64,000 bases of DNA from Paenibacillus_G elgii_A (GTDB lineage Bacteria; Bacillota; Bacilli; Paenibacillales; NBRC-103111). Where the stretch lies: contig JBHJMN010000006.1 of the NCBI GenBank assembly GCA_042219835.1, forward strand, positions 114,806 to 178,805, written 5' to 3'. Positions 17,384 through 27,300 of the stretch are shown here, in pieces; positions within the stretch are counted from its first letter, which is position 1, and each line of letters opens with the position of its first letter. The notes below the pieces were generated by a model. The model was not told the DNA's origin. It saw nothing but the letters and a program-made list of their open reading frames with translations, and ran no database searches. Made by a program: the position numbers and the translations under genes.

Positions 17384-18319
17384 CTATTCTTCAGCTAATG
17401 CAAGCAGTTCGGCAGCACCTTTCGCAATCAACGCTTCCGCCAATTGCAGACCCAATTGCTGCGGATCTTCTCCGGTCATCGTCTCTTTCAGCACCCGCTT
17501 GCCGTCCGGCGATCCGACCATGCCGGTCAGTACAATAGACGGGCCGCTTCCTTCCGTCAAATGCGCGTGAGCGCCGATCGGCACTTGGCAGCCGCCGTTC
17601 AAACGGCCCAAGAAGCTGCGTTCCGCGGCAACGGCAACCGCCGTCGGTTCGTGTTTGTACTTGGACAACAGGTCGAGTACAAACTCGTTATCGCCGCGGC
17701 ATTCGATGCATAATGCGCCTTGTCCGACCGCTGGCAGACACAGCTCCGGCGGCAGGTAAGCGCTGATGCGGTCCTGCCAACCGATCCGATGCAGTCCGGC
17801 GGCAGCGAGCAGAATGGCATCGAAGCCTTCCGTTTCCAGCTTGCGCAGCCGCGAGTCGATATTGCCGCGGATCGACTCAATATGCAAGTCGGGACGGTAA
17901 TGCTGCAGTTGGGAAGCCCGGCGCAGGCTGCTGGTTCCGACCTTGGCGCCCTGAGGCAGGTCGTCGAGCCCGCGGCCGTCCCGCGTGATCAAGCAGTCGC
18001 GCGGATCTTCCCGCAGAGGAACGGCGCCGACCACAAGTCCCTCGGGCAGTTCGAAGGGCATATCCTTCATGCTGTGTACCGCAAGATCTACTTCACCGTC
18101 GAGCAGCGCCTGCTCGATTTCTTTGACGAACAAGCCCTTGCCGCCGACCTTCGAAAGCGTGACGTCCAAAATCCGGTCGCCCTTGGTGACGATTTTTTTC
18201 AGCTCAAATTCGGCTTCGATGCCATGCTGCTTGCAAAGCTCGCGCAGGTGATCAATCACCTGTCCGGTCTGCGTCAAAGCAAGCGCGCTTTGTCTGGTGC
18301 CTACTACGATGGTGCGCAT
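17384..18319 (-). CDS. hemC: Hydroxymethylbilane synthase (porphobilinogen deaminase)
   Basis: Polymerises four porphobilinogens into hydroxymethylbilane. 311 aa from ATG 18319; AAGGGG lies 12 bases upstream, a little far, but longer frames lack any site. Motifs are VVGTRQSALALTQ at the N-terminus, VHSMKDMP with the catalytic Asp region at 81-88, and the dipyrromethane-cofactor cysteine C244 in NGGCQVPIGA. It lies between sirC and cobA-hemD in the hemA operon. Confidence 0.98.
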   Translation of the reverse strand: MRTIVVGTRQSALALTQTGQVIDHLRELCKQHGIEAEFELKKIVTKGDRILDVTLSKVGGKGLFVKEIEQALLDGEVDLAVHSMKDMPFELPEGLVVGAVPLREDPRDCLITRDGRGLDDLPQGAKVGTSSLRRASQLQHYRPDLHIESIRGNIDSRLRKLETEGFDAILLAAAGLHRIGWQDRISAYLPPELCLPAVGQGALCIECRGDNEFVLDLLSKYKHEPTAVAVAAERSFLGRLNGGCQVPIGAHAHLTEGSGPSIVLTGMVGSPDGKRVLKETMTGEDPQQLGLQLAEALIAKGAAELLALAEE

Positions 18320-18388
18320 GCGTGAAGTCAACCCCTTATCTTCTCCCTGCAAAGTCGGAAGTGCTGTATTCGTTATGTACCACTTTTC

Positions 18389-19150
18389 TCATTCATATCC
18401 CAATTGCCGCGCATCTACACGCAACCAGTCGCCGATCGCTTCCATGCCTCCGGGCGTCGGATCTTGCAGCACCCTGCGCGCGAGCTCGGCGCGCAGCTCC
18501 GCCGGATCGACACTGCCGCTTCGCAGCAGCGGCAGCAGCTCCCACTCCAGCATGCCGCGGAACAGCTCCTGCCGCTTGCCCGTGTCCGGGACGGCTTGCT
18601 GAACAATGCTGCGCAGCTCGTGGAGCAGCTCTACGTACGGCGTATACTCTTCGCCGAACGCTTCCTCCAGCCTGCGGCGCAGCGCCGCGGCCAGACCGGG
18701 GCTTGCGCCTGCGGTGGATACCGCAAGCGTCAACCGTCCCCGCCGTACCGCGGCCGGGACGAGAAAACCGCCGCCGGCTCCTTCGTCGGCGGCGTTCGCG
18801 AACTTGCCGAGCGCCTCAGCCTCGGCGCAAACCTGCGCGTTCACCGACGTATCGTCGGTGGCCGCGAACACCAGCCGCGCTTCGGCCAGCGCAGGCAGCC
18901 CGGGCGCATACCGCTCGCGCAGCGCGCGCACCGCGCCCGAGGCCGCCCACGCTTCCAGCTGCGGCGTAAAAACGGGGCTCACGACGGTGACGCGAGCCCC
19001 CGCCTCCAGGAGCGCGCGTGCCTTGCGCTCCGCTACCCGGCCGCCGCCGATAACGGCGCAAGGCCGCCCTTCAAGATCGAGCATAGCGGGATAGTAGGAT
19101 TTGACGCCGGGGGACGGCCCCGGGAGCCTTCCTTTGCCAGCTTTCGTCAT
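18389..19150 (-). CDS. sirC: Precorrin-2 dehydrogenase (SirC/YlnF/Met8-like)
   Basis: NAD-dependent oxidation of precorrin-2 to sirohydrochlorin, the second siroheme step after CobA. 253 aa with the Rossmann start YYPAMLDLEGRPCAVIGGGRV and AERKARALLEAGARVTVVSP, then NAADEGAGGGFLVPA and STAGASPGLAAALRRRLEE typical of the Met8 family. A short Pro/Gly-rich N-terminal extension precedes the domain. It lies 13 bp after hemX. Base composition here is the most GC-rich in the operon, with Ala/Arg-rich coding, but the reading frame is intact. A separate SirB chelatase is not seen, so it is open whether this protein also inserts iron. Confidence 0.9.
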   Translation of the reverse strand: MTKAGKGRLPGPSPGVKSYYPAMLDLEGRPCAVIGGGRVAERKARALLEAGARVTVVSPVFTPQLEAWAASGAVRALRERYAPGLPALAEARLVFAATDDTSVNAQVCAEAEALGKFANAADEGAGGGFLVPAAVRRGRLTLAVSTAGASPGLAAALRRRLEEAFGEEYTPYVELLHELRSIVQQAVPDTGKRQELFRGMLEWELLPLLRSGSVDPAELRAELARRVLQDPTPGGMEAIGDWLRVDARQLGYE

Positions 19151-19163
19151 GTCCTACGCCCCC

Positions 19164-19988
19164 TCAAGACCATTGGTGGAAGTTCGAATATTGGTTAGCC
19201 AACAAAAAGTTGAGCAGCGTAATGACGAACGCAGCCAAATTCCACAACGCCAGCCGGTTGCCTGCCGCTTTCATCACCAGCCGTTGAAACAAATAAAAAA
19301 TATAGGCCAACATCACAAACCAGGAATTCAGCACCTTCGGATCGAAGAACAGCATGAAATTGCCCTCAAGCGCGATCCAGACGATCCCAAGTGACAGCGT
19401 AAGCAGCAATAGCGGAGCTCCGATGACGACGGAAACAAAGGCATAGCGGTCCGTATTCTCCAAGCTCGGCAGACGCAGCATTTGCTGCGACCACTGCTTT
19501 TCCTTCAGCTTGCGGTGCAGGAACAAGTACATGCCGGAAAAAATGGCGGATACGACGAATGCGACATAGCCGGAAATCGCCAGCGTAATATGAATGAACA
19601 GCAGTTCGTCGTTAATGTTCCAATGCGCCAAGGTCGGCGCCAGTCCCGGCCGGCTGAAGACGTTAAGCGCAAATGTCGCGAATCCGAACACGTTTACCAA
19701 AAACACAAACAGCTCGATCCGGAAAAAGCGGTTCACGATCAACGAGACGGTCACAAGCAGCCAAGATAAAATAAAAAGCGTTTCGAACATGGAAAACGCC
19801 GACAGCTTGACGTGCGTGACCAAACTGTAGATTAAATAGGCGGTTTGCAGTAGCCATACAAAAGAAAGCAACCCTGTCCCCATCCGTTTTGCGCTTCGGT
19901 TCGGACCGACAAAGTCCGAGAAGTAAAACAGGAGGCTCAGGGCATAAATATATAAAATGACATCGTACAACCAGGTTTGAGTGACCAT
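19164..19988 (-). CDS. hemX: HemX / CcsA-family membrane protein
   Basis: Integral membrane protein of the cytochrome c assembly (CcsA/HemX) family, 274 aa with about eight hydrophobic helices. In B. subtilis HemX negatively affects the steady-state level of HemA. The family region WHINDELLFIHITLAISGYVAFV and SLENTDRYAFVSVVIGAPLLLL is clear, although the tryptophan-rich WWD core of true CcsA is reduced. It follows hemA by 15 bp and precedes sirC, so it belongs to the operon. No ResB partner is nearby, which favours the HemX role over cytochrome c maturation. Confidence 0.9.
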   Translation of the reverse strand: MVTQTWLYDVILYIYALSLLFYFSDFVGPNRSAKRMGTGLLSFVWLLQTAYLIYSLVTHVKLSAFSMFETLFILSWLLVTVSLIVNRFFRIELFVFLVNVFGFATFALNVFSRPGLAPTLAHWNINDELLFIHITLAISGYVAFVVSAIFSGMYLFLHRKLKEKQWSQQMLRLPSLENTDRYAFVSVVIGAPLLLLTLSLGIVWIALEGNFMLFFDPKVLNSWFVMLAYIFYLFQRLVMKAAGNRLALWNLAAFVITLLNFLLANQYSNFHQWS

Positions 19989-20003
19989 GCTGTTCCTTTC
20001 CGG

Positions 20004-21416
20004 TCAAGCTTTGGCCAGAACGTCAAGCGCTTCGGCAGGCGCTGCGGCCCGCACTTTGGATAGCAGTTCTTCCTTGATCCGATCCTGCGCCGCCTCCGCC
20101 TCCTGCTTCCGTACCGCCTGCTCCACCCGTTTTTGCTCAGCCAAAGGCTCTTCCAAAGCAAAAATTTTCGTGAACATGTCCAGCGCGTCATCCCCGTGAC
20201 GTTCGGCAGCCATTTCTTTAATGCGGACAATGGGATCGCGCAGCATCTGATTGACGATGCTTTTCGTTAATTTGCGAATGACTTTCAATTCGTGTTCGTC
20301 CAAATCCGGCAGCTTCTTCATCAAGCTGTCCATCGTTTCCTCGTGAATCGTGGCCGCTTTGGTCTGCAGCGCTTGAATGACCGGGCTGACGCCAAGCGTT
20401 TTCGTCCACTGCTCGAAGGCCGCCATTTCCTCACGGATCATTTTCTCAATCTGTACCGCCGCTTTACGCCTCTCTTCCAAATGAGAGTTCACGAGCGATT
20501 GAAGATTGTCGATATCGTATAAAAAGACGTTCGGCATCTCGCCAAGCCGCGGATCGAGGTCTCTCGGAACCGCAATATCAATCATGAACAGCGGTCGCGA
20601 ACGGCGCCGCTGCAAAATACAGGATACCTGCTCGGCCGTCAGCACGTAACCGGCCGATCCGGTAGAGCTGATCACGATGTCGGCTTCTTCCAAGTGCGCC
20701 AGCAGCCGGTCCATCGTGCCCGCCACACCCCGGAACTTGTCCGCCAGCTCTTGCGCCCGGCTGAGCGTCCGGTTTACGACGATCACTTTGTCGGCTCCGT
20801 TCGCGTACAGGTGCTTCACGGTCAACTCGCTCATTTTACCCGCGCCGATAATCAGCACTTTCTTATGCGCGTAGCTGCCGAAAATACGTTTGCCCAGCTC
20901 GACGGCCGCATAGCTGACGGATACCGGATTTTCCCCGATGCCAGTCTCGAAATGGGCGCGCTTGGCCATCGTTACGGCTTGCTTGAATAAAGTGTTGAAC
21001 AATACGCCGGTCGTCTTCTCGCGCTGAGCCAGCAGGAATGCGTCCCGAACCTGTCCCAAAATTTGCGTCTCGCCGATGACCATGGAATCGAGACCGCTTG
21101 TGACGCGGAATAAATGCTCGATCGCCTTCTCATTCTCGTAAATGTATAAATGCTCCTGAAATTCTCCGCGCGGCACGCCGAACCATTTCTCGATAAAGCC
21201 CCGCAAATAATGGGCACAGGGCTGGCGGTCGACCGCCACGTACAATTCCGTCCGGTTGCAGGTGCCCACGACGACGCACTCCATGACGCTCTTCGTTTCC
21301 TTGAGCTCCTTCAGCGCCAGCGGCAAATCCCCTTCGGCGAATGCAAATTTTTCTCTGATGGACACCGGTGCTGTGCGATAATTTAAACCCGCCACGACGA
21401 TATGCATCTGGTTCAC
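20004..21416 (-). CDS. hemA: Glutamyl-tRNA reductase
   Basis: NADPH-dependent reduction of Glu-tRNA to glutamate-1-semialdehyde, the committed step of the C5 heme pathway. 470 aa from GTG 21416 (GAGGAGG 6 bases upstream; ATG 21407 is an alternative). The catalytic cysteine is C53 in VVVGTCNRTELYV. NADPH-binding KKVLIIGAGKMSEL and ISSTGSAGYVLT follow, and the C-terminal dimerisation helix is long and Glu/Ala-rich. First gene of hemA-hemX-sirC-hemC-cobA/hemD-hemB. Confidence 0.98.
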   Translation of the reverse strand: MNQMHIVVAGLNYRTAPVSIREKFAFAEGDLPLALKELKETKSVMECVVVGTCNRTELYVAVDRQPCAHYLRGFIEKWFGVPRGEFQEHLYIYENEKAIEHLFRVTSGLDSMVIGETQILGQVRDAFLLAQREKTTGVLFNTLFKQAVTMAKRAHFETGIGENPVSVSYAAVELGKRIFGSYAHKKVLIIGAGKMSELTVKHLYANGADKVIVVNRTLSRAQELADKFRGVAGTMDRLLAHLEEADIVISSTGSAGYVLTAEQVSCILQRRRSRPLFMIDIAVPRDLDPRLGEMPNVFLYDIDNLQSLVNSHLEERRKAAVQIEKMIREEMAAFEQWTKTLGVSPVIQALQTKAATIHEETMDSLMKKLPDLDEHELKVIRKLTKSIVNQMLRDPIVRIKEMAAERHGDDALDMFTKIFALEEPLAEQKRVEQAVRKQEAEAAQDRIKEELLSKVRAAAPAEALDVLAKA

Positions 21417-21442
21417 CTGCCTCCTCCTCGTAAAGTCAGTTT

Positions 21443-21448
21443 ATTATA
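21443..21448 (-). promoter_or_regulatory. Possible -10 element of hemA
   Basis: Minus-strand TATAAT about 27 bases before the hemA GTG; the -35 side (GGACTT, 16-base spacing) is weak. Confidence 0.4.
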
Positions 21449-21509
21449 TCACACCATGTGGAACAAGTCCGAGTTTTTGCGGCAATAATTTTGAAAGTTT
21501 TATTACAGG

Positions 21510-21810
21510 GAGGGGGGGCTCCATCCCCCTAAATCCCCCTTCGTAAGGGGGACCCCAGGGGGCTTGCCCCCTGGACCCCCGAGCTTCGATGCACAGTTGG
21601 TGGAGTGAGCGCTTTTCCTCCTTGTGTTAGCCGGCCCCTCTTCCCTATCGAGAGGGGCCGGCTAACGCAAGGATACGCTTAACGGCGTGCGGGAACGGGT
21701 AAGGAACGTGGGAGGCGCAGAGACGCGCATGAGAGCTGCTGTGGTGCTGGGATCGCGTCTGTTCAGGAGAGGCCGGCTTCCCCCAGGAAGCGGCCGTCTC
21801 CTGAACACGC
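21510..21810. repeat. Cluster of four strong GC-rich hairpins
   Basis: In the 650-bp space between hemA and the 22068 gene four inverted repeats follow each other. Hairpin 1 is TCCCCCTT/AAGGGGGA at 21533-21551. Hairpin 2 is CCAGGGGGC/GCCCCCTGG with a 2-base loop at 21554-21573. Hairpin 3 has ~23-bp arms (core GTTAGCCGGCCCCTCT) at 21619-21673. Hairpin 4 has ~22-bp arms (outer GTTCAGGAGA, inner GCTTCC) at 21760-21806. None has a T-run, so they are not ordinary terminators. I see no gene in 21417-22067. Confidence 0.8.
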
Positions 21811-22067
21811 TTCACTGCGATGGCTCGACTCCCACACTCTTCGGTGAGAGCGAGCAGGCACTCTTTACAACCTGTTACCAGCATCAACCCACTAATAAGT
21901 CCATAGCGTCACAATACCCCGGGAACATATTTCATTCCCTAACTTTCCCCAACATCCTATCACGCCTGACTTAAGCAGGCTGTGATTGAAATCACGCTCA
22001 CGTGTCCTGCCTAAGGCTGCCAATTTTAGTTTCCTCTGAAACGCGTGGGCCTATACGACTACAGCGA

Positions 22068-22598
22068 TTATTGCAGCAGCTTTTTACGCAGGAGGTCGGC
22101 AATCGCTTTGTCGGATTTCATCAAACGGTCGTTCTGCGAACCGACAATGTCGGCGCCGCTCGACATCAATTTGCCGTAAGCCTCGTACAGGTCGGCGTAC
22201 AGCTTCGAAACATCTCCAAGGGTCTGGGCCTCCTCCGCGCGCAGAGTGCGGGAGCCGCCAACCTGGAGGCGCAGCAAATATTGCATGAGTTGGGCGAGCG
22301 AATCGAGCTTCGTCAAGCTGGTTTCGCCGTAGGCAAGCGCCAAATGATCGTGCGCGAACGAAGCCGAGTAAACGGCTTGACGGAGCGCGCCAAGTGAATC
22401 GGTATCCTTGAGCTTGCCGGTTTCCTGTAAGTAGCTGCCAAGCAGCTCGATTTGAAAGAGGGATACTTGATACAGCAGCTTCTCCGCTTTTTCGGGCGGT
22501 GCCTTACGACCGATCAGCTCCGCGATTTGCAGAACGGGCCAGACGATCAGCACGGCGACGATCAGGTACATGAACAGCTTTTTTCTGAATCTTTTCAA
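22068..22598 (-). CDS. Hypothetical membrane-anchored protein
   Basis: 176 aa from TTG 22598, which follows GGAGG by 10 bases; the longer frame would begin in the speD terminator. A basic start (KRFRKK) leads into one helix (LFMYLIVAVLIVWPVLQIAEL), after which ~150 mostly helical residues would lie outside the membrane. The soluble part is Leu/Ala/Ser-rich without Cys. I do not recognise a family and no function is offered. It lies downstream of speD on the same strand, separated by a terminator-like hairpin. Confidence 0.7.
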   Translation of the reverse strand: MKRFRKKLFMYLIVAVLIVWPVLQIAELIGRKAPPEKAEKLLYQVSLFQIELLGSYLQETGKLKDTDSLGALRQAVYSASFAHDHLALAYGETSLTKLDSLAQLMQYLLRLQVGGSRTLRAEEAQTLGDVSKLYADLYEAYGKLMSSGADIVGSQNDRLMKSDKAIADLLRKKLLQ

Positions 22599-22684
22599 CC
22601 CGGGTCCCCCTCCTCTGCCTGCAGCGGGCGGACGCTGCAGGAACCAAGCTCTCTTTGAGAGTGTATGGGCCCGGGGCAAAAGAA

Positions 22685-22710
22685 ATAACCACGGAATCAT
22701 CCGTGGTTAT
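22685..22710 (-). terminator. Hairpin after speD
   Basis: Arms ATAACCACGGA and TCCGTGGTTAT, 4-base loop, then TTATTTCTTTTG on the minus strand. Probable terminator with an imperfect T-run. Confidence 0.65.
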
Positions 22711-22727
22711 CGTATATGCGCTTGTAA

Positions 22728-23129
22728 TTATTTTACCAATTCAGCTTGCTTCAATACCGGTGTTTCTACTTGCAGTTCACCCAAACCGCGAACCAGTTTC
22801 TTCGCATGAGATACTTCCGGCTTCAGCACGGACAGCATGTGCTCGATCGCGAGCTGAGGGTCTACCGTCTCGCCACAAGTATAGCAGTCAAGGGCAGCAA
22901 ATCCTCTCTCAGGATACGTATGAATGGAGAGATGACTTTCCGACAACATGACCAGAACGGTTGCCCCTTGGGGTTCAAATTGTTTGGATTGTACCGACAA
23001 AACGGTTGCTCCGCATACCTCAGCAGCCTCTACCATTTGTGCTTGTAACCATTCAGCATTGTTGAGAAGATCAAAATCTACTCCCCAAGTGTCTACAGCT
23101 ACGTGTCTTCCGAAAGTTGAATACTCCAT
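22728..23129 (-). CDS. speD: S-adenosylmethionine decarboxylase proenzyme
   Basis: Self-processing pyruvoyl enzyme that makes decarboxylated SAM for spermidine synthesis. 133 aa, the bacterial class 1B size. The processing site is ESHLSIHTYPE: cleavage between E64 and S65 would turn S65 into the pyruvoyl group; H70 and the C84 region (DCYTCG) complete the active site. No spermidine synthase gene is adjacent. It has its own promoter and a hairpin downstream. Confidence 0.96.
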   Translation of the reverse strand: MEYSTFGRHVAVDTWGVDFDLLNNAEWLQAQMVEAAEVCGATVLSVQSKQFEPQGATVLVMLSESHLSIHTYPERGFAALDCYTCGETVDPQLAIEHMLSVLKPEVSHAKKLVRGLGELQVETPVLKQAELVK

Positions 23130-23275
23130 CTTCCGGTTCCCCCTTCCTAGGAATAAAATGTTTTGAAAATTTCATCCGCTAGGACCTACGTCATTCACTT
23201 CCCGAGGGAATAATCTCTCGCAACATTACATGTCCTGAGTGAATCCTGGTTCCTATTTTGTTTGCAACGAAGATA

Positions 23276-23304
23276 AAAATAACATCTATTGAACAGAAAT
23301 GCAA
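23276..23304 (-). promoter_or_regulatory. Possible speD promoter with long leader
   Basis: Minus-strand TTGCAT (23304-23299), 17 bases, TATTTT (23281-23276). It leaves a leader of about 140 bases before speD. Apart from this and the terminator at 23477-23523, I see nothing in 23130-23555. Confidence 0.4.
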
Positions 23305-23476
23305 CCCTTTTTTTTGCACAGGCCATATTTACCTGCCTGAGGGCGGCATACAACAATAAATTATGCCCGAAGCCCGCCCGGGGTGTAAGCCGCAAAGCGC
23401 CAAATGAGCCCAACTTTTCCGTTTTTTCTTTTTGTTTCCCAAGTTGAAATATACTCTCCGATGCATAAAAATACAA

Positions 23477-23523
23477 AAAAACTCTTCCCTGCCCTTGTTA
23501 TGGGCGATCAGGAAGAGCTTTTT
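23477..23523 (-). terminator. Terminator after the 195-aa gene
   Basis: Minus-strand AAGCTCTTCC...GCCC / GGGC...GGGAAGAG followed by TTTTTTT. Confidence 0.85.
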
Positions 23524-23555
23524 CCGCTATGATCGAGAAGTCCAAAGAATATATG

Positions 23556-24143
23556 TTAAGCTTCGAGTACGAACAAGCGATGGGTAAGTTTGTGCAAACG
23601 CCCGTCGATATGCTCGCGGATGGCGGCTTCTTGCATCTCGTTTCTCATGTCGAGCAGATGATTCACTTGGGCTCTGAGCATTTGGATTTCCTGCTCCACC
23701 TCATTCTTATGGAAGAGCTGCTCCAATTGTCCGACGGTGTCCCGATATTCGTAAATCACTTTTTCCGCGGCATCCTTTTTCTCGGTAATCCGGATAACCG
23801 CGCCTTGCTTGTACGTATAGACCATCGTATATGCTGCATAAATGCGATGCACAACAGCATCGCCTTTAAATTCGGCTACGGCTTTGCGCATCAGGTTGAC
23901 CAAATTTTTATTGCGGATGCGGCATGTTCCCCGGCATACATACAAGTTCATTTCACGTTCGAACGACAGCACGATTTCTTCGCCGGCGTCGTCCGGCAAT
24001 ACCACCTCTTGATTTCCGTTTTCGAGTACTTTGACTTGCAGAGAGGCTCCGTGATCGACAAACATCCCAATGAACTTGGCCATCTCGGCTTCCGTAAGCT
24101 GCAGGCAGGTTTTGACGTATTCGGTCGCTAACCTAATTGCCAT
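23556..24143 (-). CDS. Conserved hypothetical protein (Paenibacillaceae type)
   Basis: 195 aa from ATG 24143, chosen because GAGGGA lies close upstream, so the protein begins MAIRLATEYVKTCLQLTEAEM. It is a soluble protein: an N-terminal mixed region with CRGTCRIRNKNLVNLMRKAV, the segment GDAVVHRIYAAYTMVY, and a C-terminal coiled coil (about residues 135-185) ending HRLFVLEA. I remember very similar proteins across Paenibacillus, some carrying the label non-ribosomal peptide synthetase module, but no NRPS domain is visible, so I do not use that name. Function unknown. Monocistronic with a strong terminator. Confidence 0.8.
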   Translation of the reverse strand: MAIRLATEYVKTCLQLTEAEMAKFIGMFVDHGASLQVKVLENGNQEVVLPDDAGEEIVLSFEREMNLYVCRGTCRIRNKNLVNLMRKAVAEFKGDAVVHRIYAAYTMVYTYKQGAVIRITEKKDAAEKVIYEYRDTVGQLEQLFHKNEVEQEIQMLRAQVNHLLDMRNEMQEAAIREHIDGRLHKLTHRLFVLEA

Positions 24144-24323
24144 AAAAATCCCTCGATTCATTTTTTTCAAACCATGTGTCTGTGAGCCTGATTCTATTGT
24201 CTATATACATTATACTACATAATTATTTAATATTCCTGCCGGGCAGCCATTGATTTTCGCCGGAAATCAGAAAATTCCGCGTTTTCCTCGCAGAAGGGCG
24301 GCATAAAAGCTTAAAAACTCGTT

Positions 24324-27300
24324 TTACCTCCTTTTGTTCCGCAGTTCCCTGCGGCGCTGACGATGAAAAAACAATTCGTACAACACCGGCACGATGACCA
24401 GCGTCAGCAGCGTCGATGTAACCAAGCCCCCGATCACGACGACGGCAAGCCCTTTGGAAATCAAACTTCCCTCCGATTCGGTCAACGCCAAAGGAATCAA
24501 CGCGCAGACGGTAGCGAATGCGGTCATCAGAATAGGACGCAGCCGCGTTTTGCCCGCTTCAATAAGCGCCTCGCGTATGTTTAACCCGCTGTCGCGGTTT
24601 TGACGCACCCGGTCGATCAGCACAATCGCGTTCGTCACGACGATGCCAACCAGCATCAACAGACCGATCATGGCACTGACCGACAGCGGCTCTCCGGTCA
24701 AATACAGGCCGAAAGCTGCGCCGACCGGTACGAACAACAGAGAAGACAAGATGATGAATGGAACGCGCGCTTGGCCAAAGGTGACGAGCATAACCAAATA
24801 TACCAACCCGATGGCTGCGGCAATTGCCACGCCCAAATCCTTAAACGTCTTCTCCGTCTCATCGCTGCCGCCCCCGAAACCGAGCGTAACGCCTTCCGGC
24901 AGGGGGACAGCAGAAGCCGCATCCTTCACGTCCTGCGTCGCTTGACTGATGTTGTTTCCGGTCAACTCCGCGCTGACCGCCGCATAAGGCTTGCCGTCCA
25001 GCTTCTGAATCGCGGATACGGTATCGGATGCTTCGACGGCCGCTATATCGCGAAGCAGCACCGGGCCTTTCTTACCGAACAGCGGCATTTGTTCCAGCTC
25101 ACCGGCACTGGCAGGACCCGCCGTATAGGTTGCTTGCAGCTTTTGCGGCTTGCCGTCCAGCTTGTACGTGCCGATCTCGACCGGCTTGGTCCGGTCCGCG
25201 ACGAGTCCGAGCACCAGTTGGGGATCGACTCCCGCAGCGGCGGCTTTTCCAGGGTCAATGCGGACGGTCCACTGCCGCTGCTTTTTGCGGAAATTGTTTT
25301 TGACCGAGCGCAAATAAGGAATCTGCTTCAGCCGGTCCTCCATCCGCTTGGCGGCTTCTCCCAGCCTGTCCGGTTGGCTGCCGAACAGCCGGACTTCGAC
25401 GCTTGTTCCGGTCATAGGGCCGCCGGAGCTCATGGCCTGCACCGTTACGGTTCCCTCCGGCGAGCTCTTTTTAACGATAGCATCCATCTTGACCGCGAGC
25501 GTCTTCACGACAGCTTCCATATCGGCCGAGCGATTCACGCTCATCATGTACTGCGCCTGATTCTCTTGCCTGAGACCGGAACGGTAATCTAGCCCGCCGA
25601 TCGTTGTAAATACGTATTCGAAAACGTCCGCCTGTTCGCGGAGCATCTTTTCAATATCTTTGGATATTTCGTTCGTTTTCTGAAGCCGGGAAGCGGGCGG
25701 AAGTTGTACTCCGGCGGCGACGATCCGCTGCTTTTCGTTCGGCAAAAAAATAAATCCGAGCTTCGGCACCAGCAGCAGCGATCCGGCAAGCACCGCCAAC
25801 GAAACGGCGATGACGGTCCATTTGTGCCGCAGCGCCGAGGCGAGCACTGCCGCGTACCCCCGCTGCAGCACGCTTTCCCGCTCCTCCGTCTCCCGGATGC
25901 GCCCAAACGAAGCTTTGGCCAAAATCGGAACGAGCGTAACGGCAACAAGCAGCGAAGCGACGAGCGCAAAGACGACGGTCAGCGCAAACGGTTTAAAAAA
26001 CGTCCCGGTAATCCCCCCCACGAAGCCAAGCGGCAAAAACACGACGACGGTCGTCAAGGTGGACGATGTGATCGCACCCATAATCTCTTTGGTCGCATCC
26101 AGTGTAATTTGTGTCCGGTCTTCGCCGGGCTTTCTTTGGCTCATGTGCCTGTAAATATTTTCGATCACCACGATGCTGTCGTCGACCACCCGCCCTACCG
26201 CAACGGCCATGCCGCCCAGCGTCATCACGTTCAGGGTGATGTCCATGCGATTTAAAACGATCGATGCGATCAATAAAGACAAAGGAATGGATAAGACGGC
26301 GATAAGCGTCGCTCTTAGATTCCTCAGAAAAAGCAGCACCGCCAAAGAGGCGAACAACGCTCCGTACAGTCCTTCTCTCTGCAGGCTTTCGACCGACTTT
26401 TTGATCCCTTCCGACTGATCGAAAGCGAGCGCGTAATCAATCCGGTCCCGGTGCTTGTTCAGTACGGCGAATGCCTGATCGGCGATTTGGACCGTATTGG
26501 CATCCTGTTTTTTGGAAATGGATAGGGCCAGAGCGCTTTTGTCGTTATAGCGTACCAGTTCAGACGCTTCCTCTATCGGTTGCACAGAGGCGATATCTTC
26601 CAGCGTTATCTCTGCAGGGGCAGGCGGAAAGCCCGTCTGGACATCGAGCGCAAGCCGCTTCAGTTCCTGAATGCCCGCGGCGCGCTGCTCGACCCGGACC
26701 GGGATGACCAGCTCGTTCTCTACCATGGAACCGGCTGGGAAGGATAAAAATAGCCCCTGCACTTTTTGCTGAATTTGGCTTAAGGTTAGATTATACGCTT
26801 TAGCTTTGGCGGGATCGACGGCAATTCGGATATAGCTTTCCTTTAAGCCGCCTGCCGCCACGCTGCTGACGCCAGGGATTTTTTCCAGCTCCGGCTGAAT
26901 ATCCTGAACGATAAGCTCCTCAATGGAATCGCTCTGCTTTGAGAATACGGCCAAGTTCAGGATAGGCAGCGCGCTGAAATTCAATCGCGTCACTTTGGGC
27001 GCCACGCCCTCAGGAAGCTTCAGCCCCTTGAACGCGTCCTCTGCCTGACGGGAGGCCAGCTCCATATCCGTCCCGATCGGGTACTTCATCTGCACCATGG
27101 CGAAGCTTTCCATCGATTGGCTCGTTAATGATTCAAGGCCGCTGAGCGCTTTCAAGCTTCGTTCGAGCTCGCGCGTCACCCGCTCCTCCACATCGGCGGG
27201 AGCTGCCCCGGGATACACGGCCTGCACTGTTAACGTGGGCAGTTCCACATCCGGCAGCAAGTCCACTTTCAGGGACGTGAAAGCGTATATTCCGCCGAGC

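Noticed and set aside
21510..21580. CRISPR array or tRNA in the GC-rich spacer
   Set aside because: There are hairpins but no regularly spaced direct repeats and no tRNA-like cloverleaf or T-psi-C sequence.
21645..21887. 80-codon minus-strand frame in the hairpin spacer
   Set aside because: It runs through two of the perfect hairpins, has no ribosome site and no protein-like pattern.
23556..24143. Non-ribosomal peptide synthetase module
   Set aside because: The 195-aa protein has no adenylation, condensation or carrier motif; the label seen on relatives looks like a carried-over misannotation.
24600..25592. 330-codon plus-strand frame opposite the RND pump
   Set aside because: Antisense to a clear transporter; reads as R/H/Q-rich shadow.
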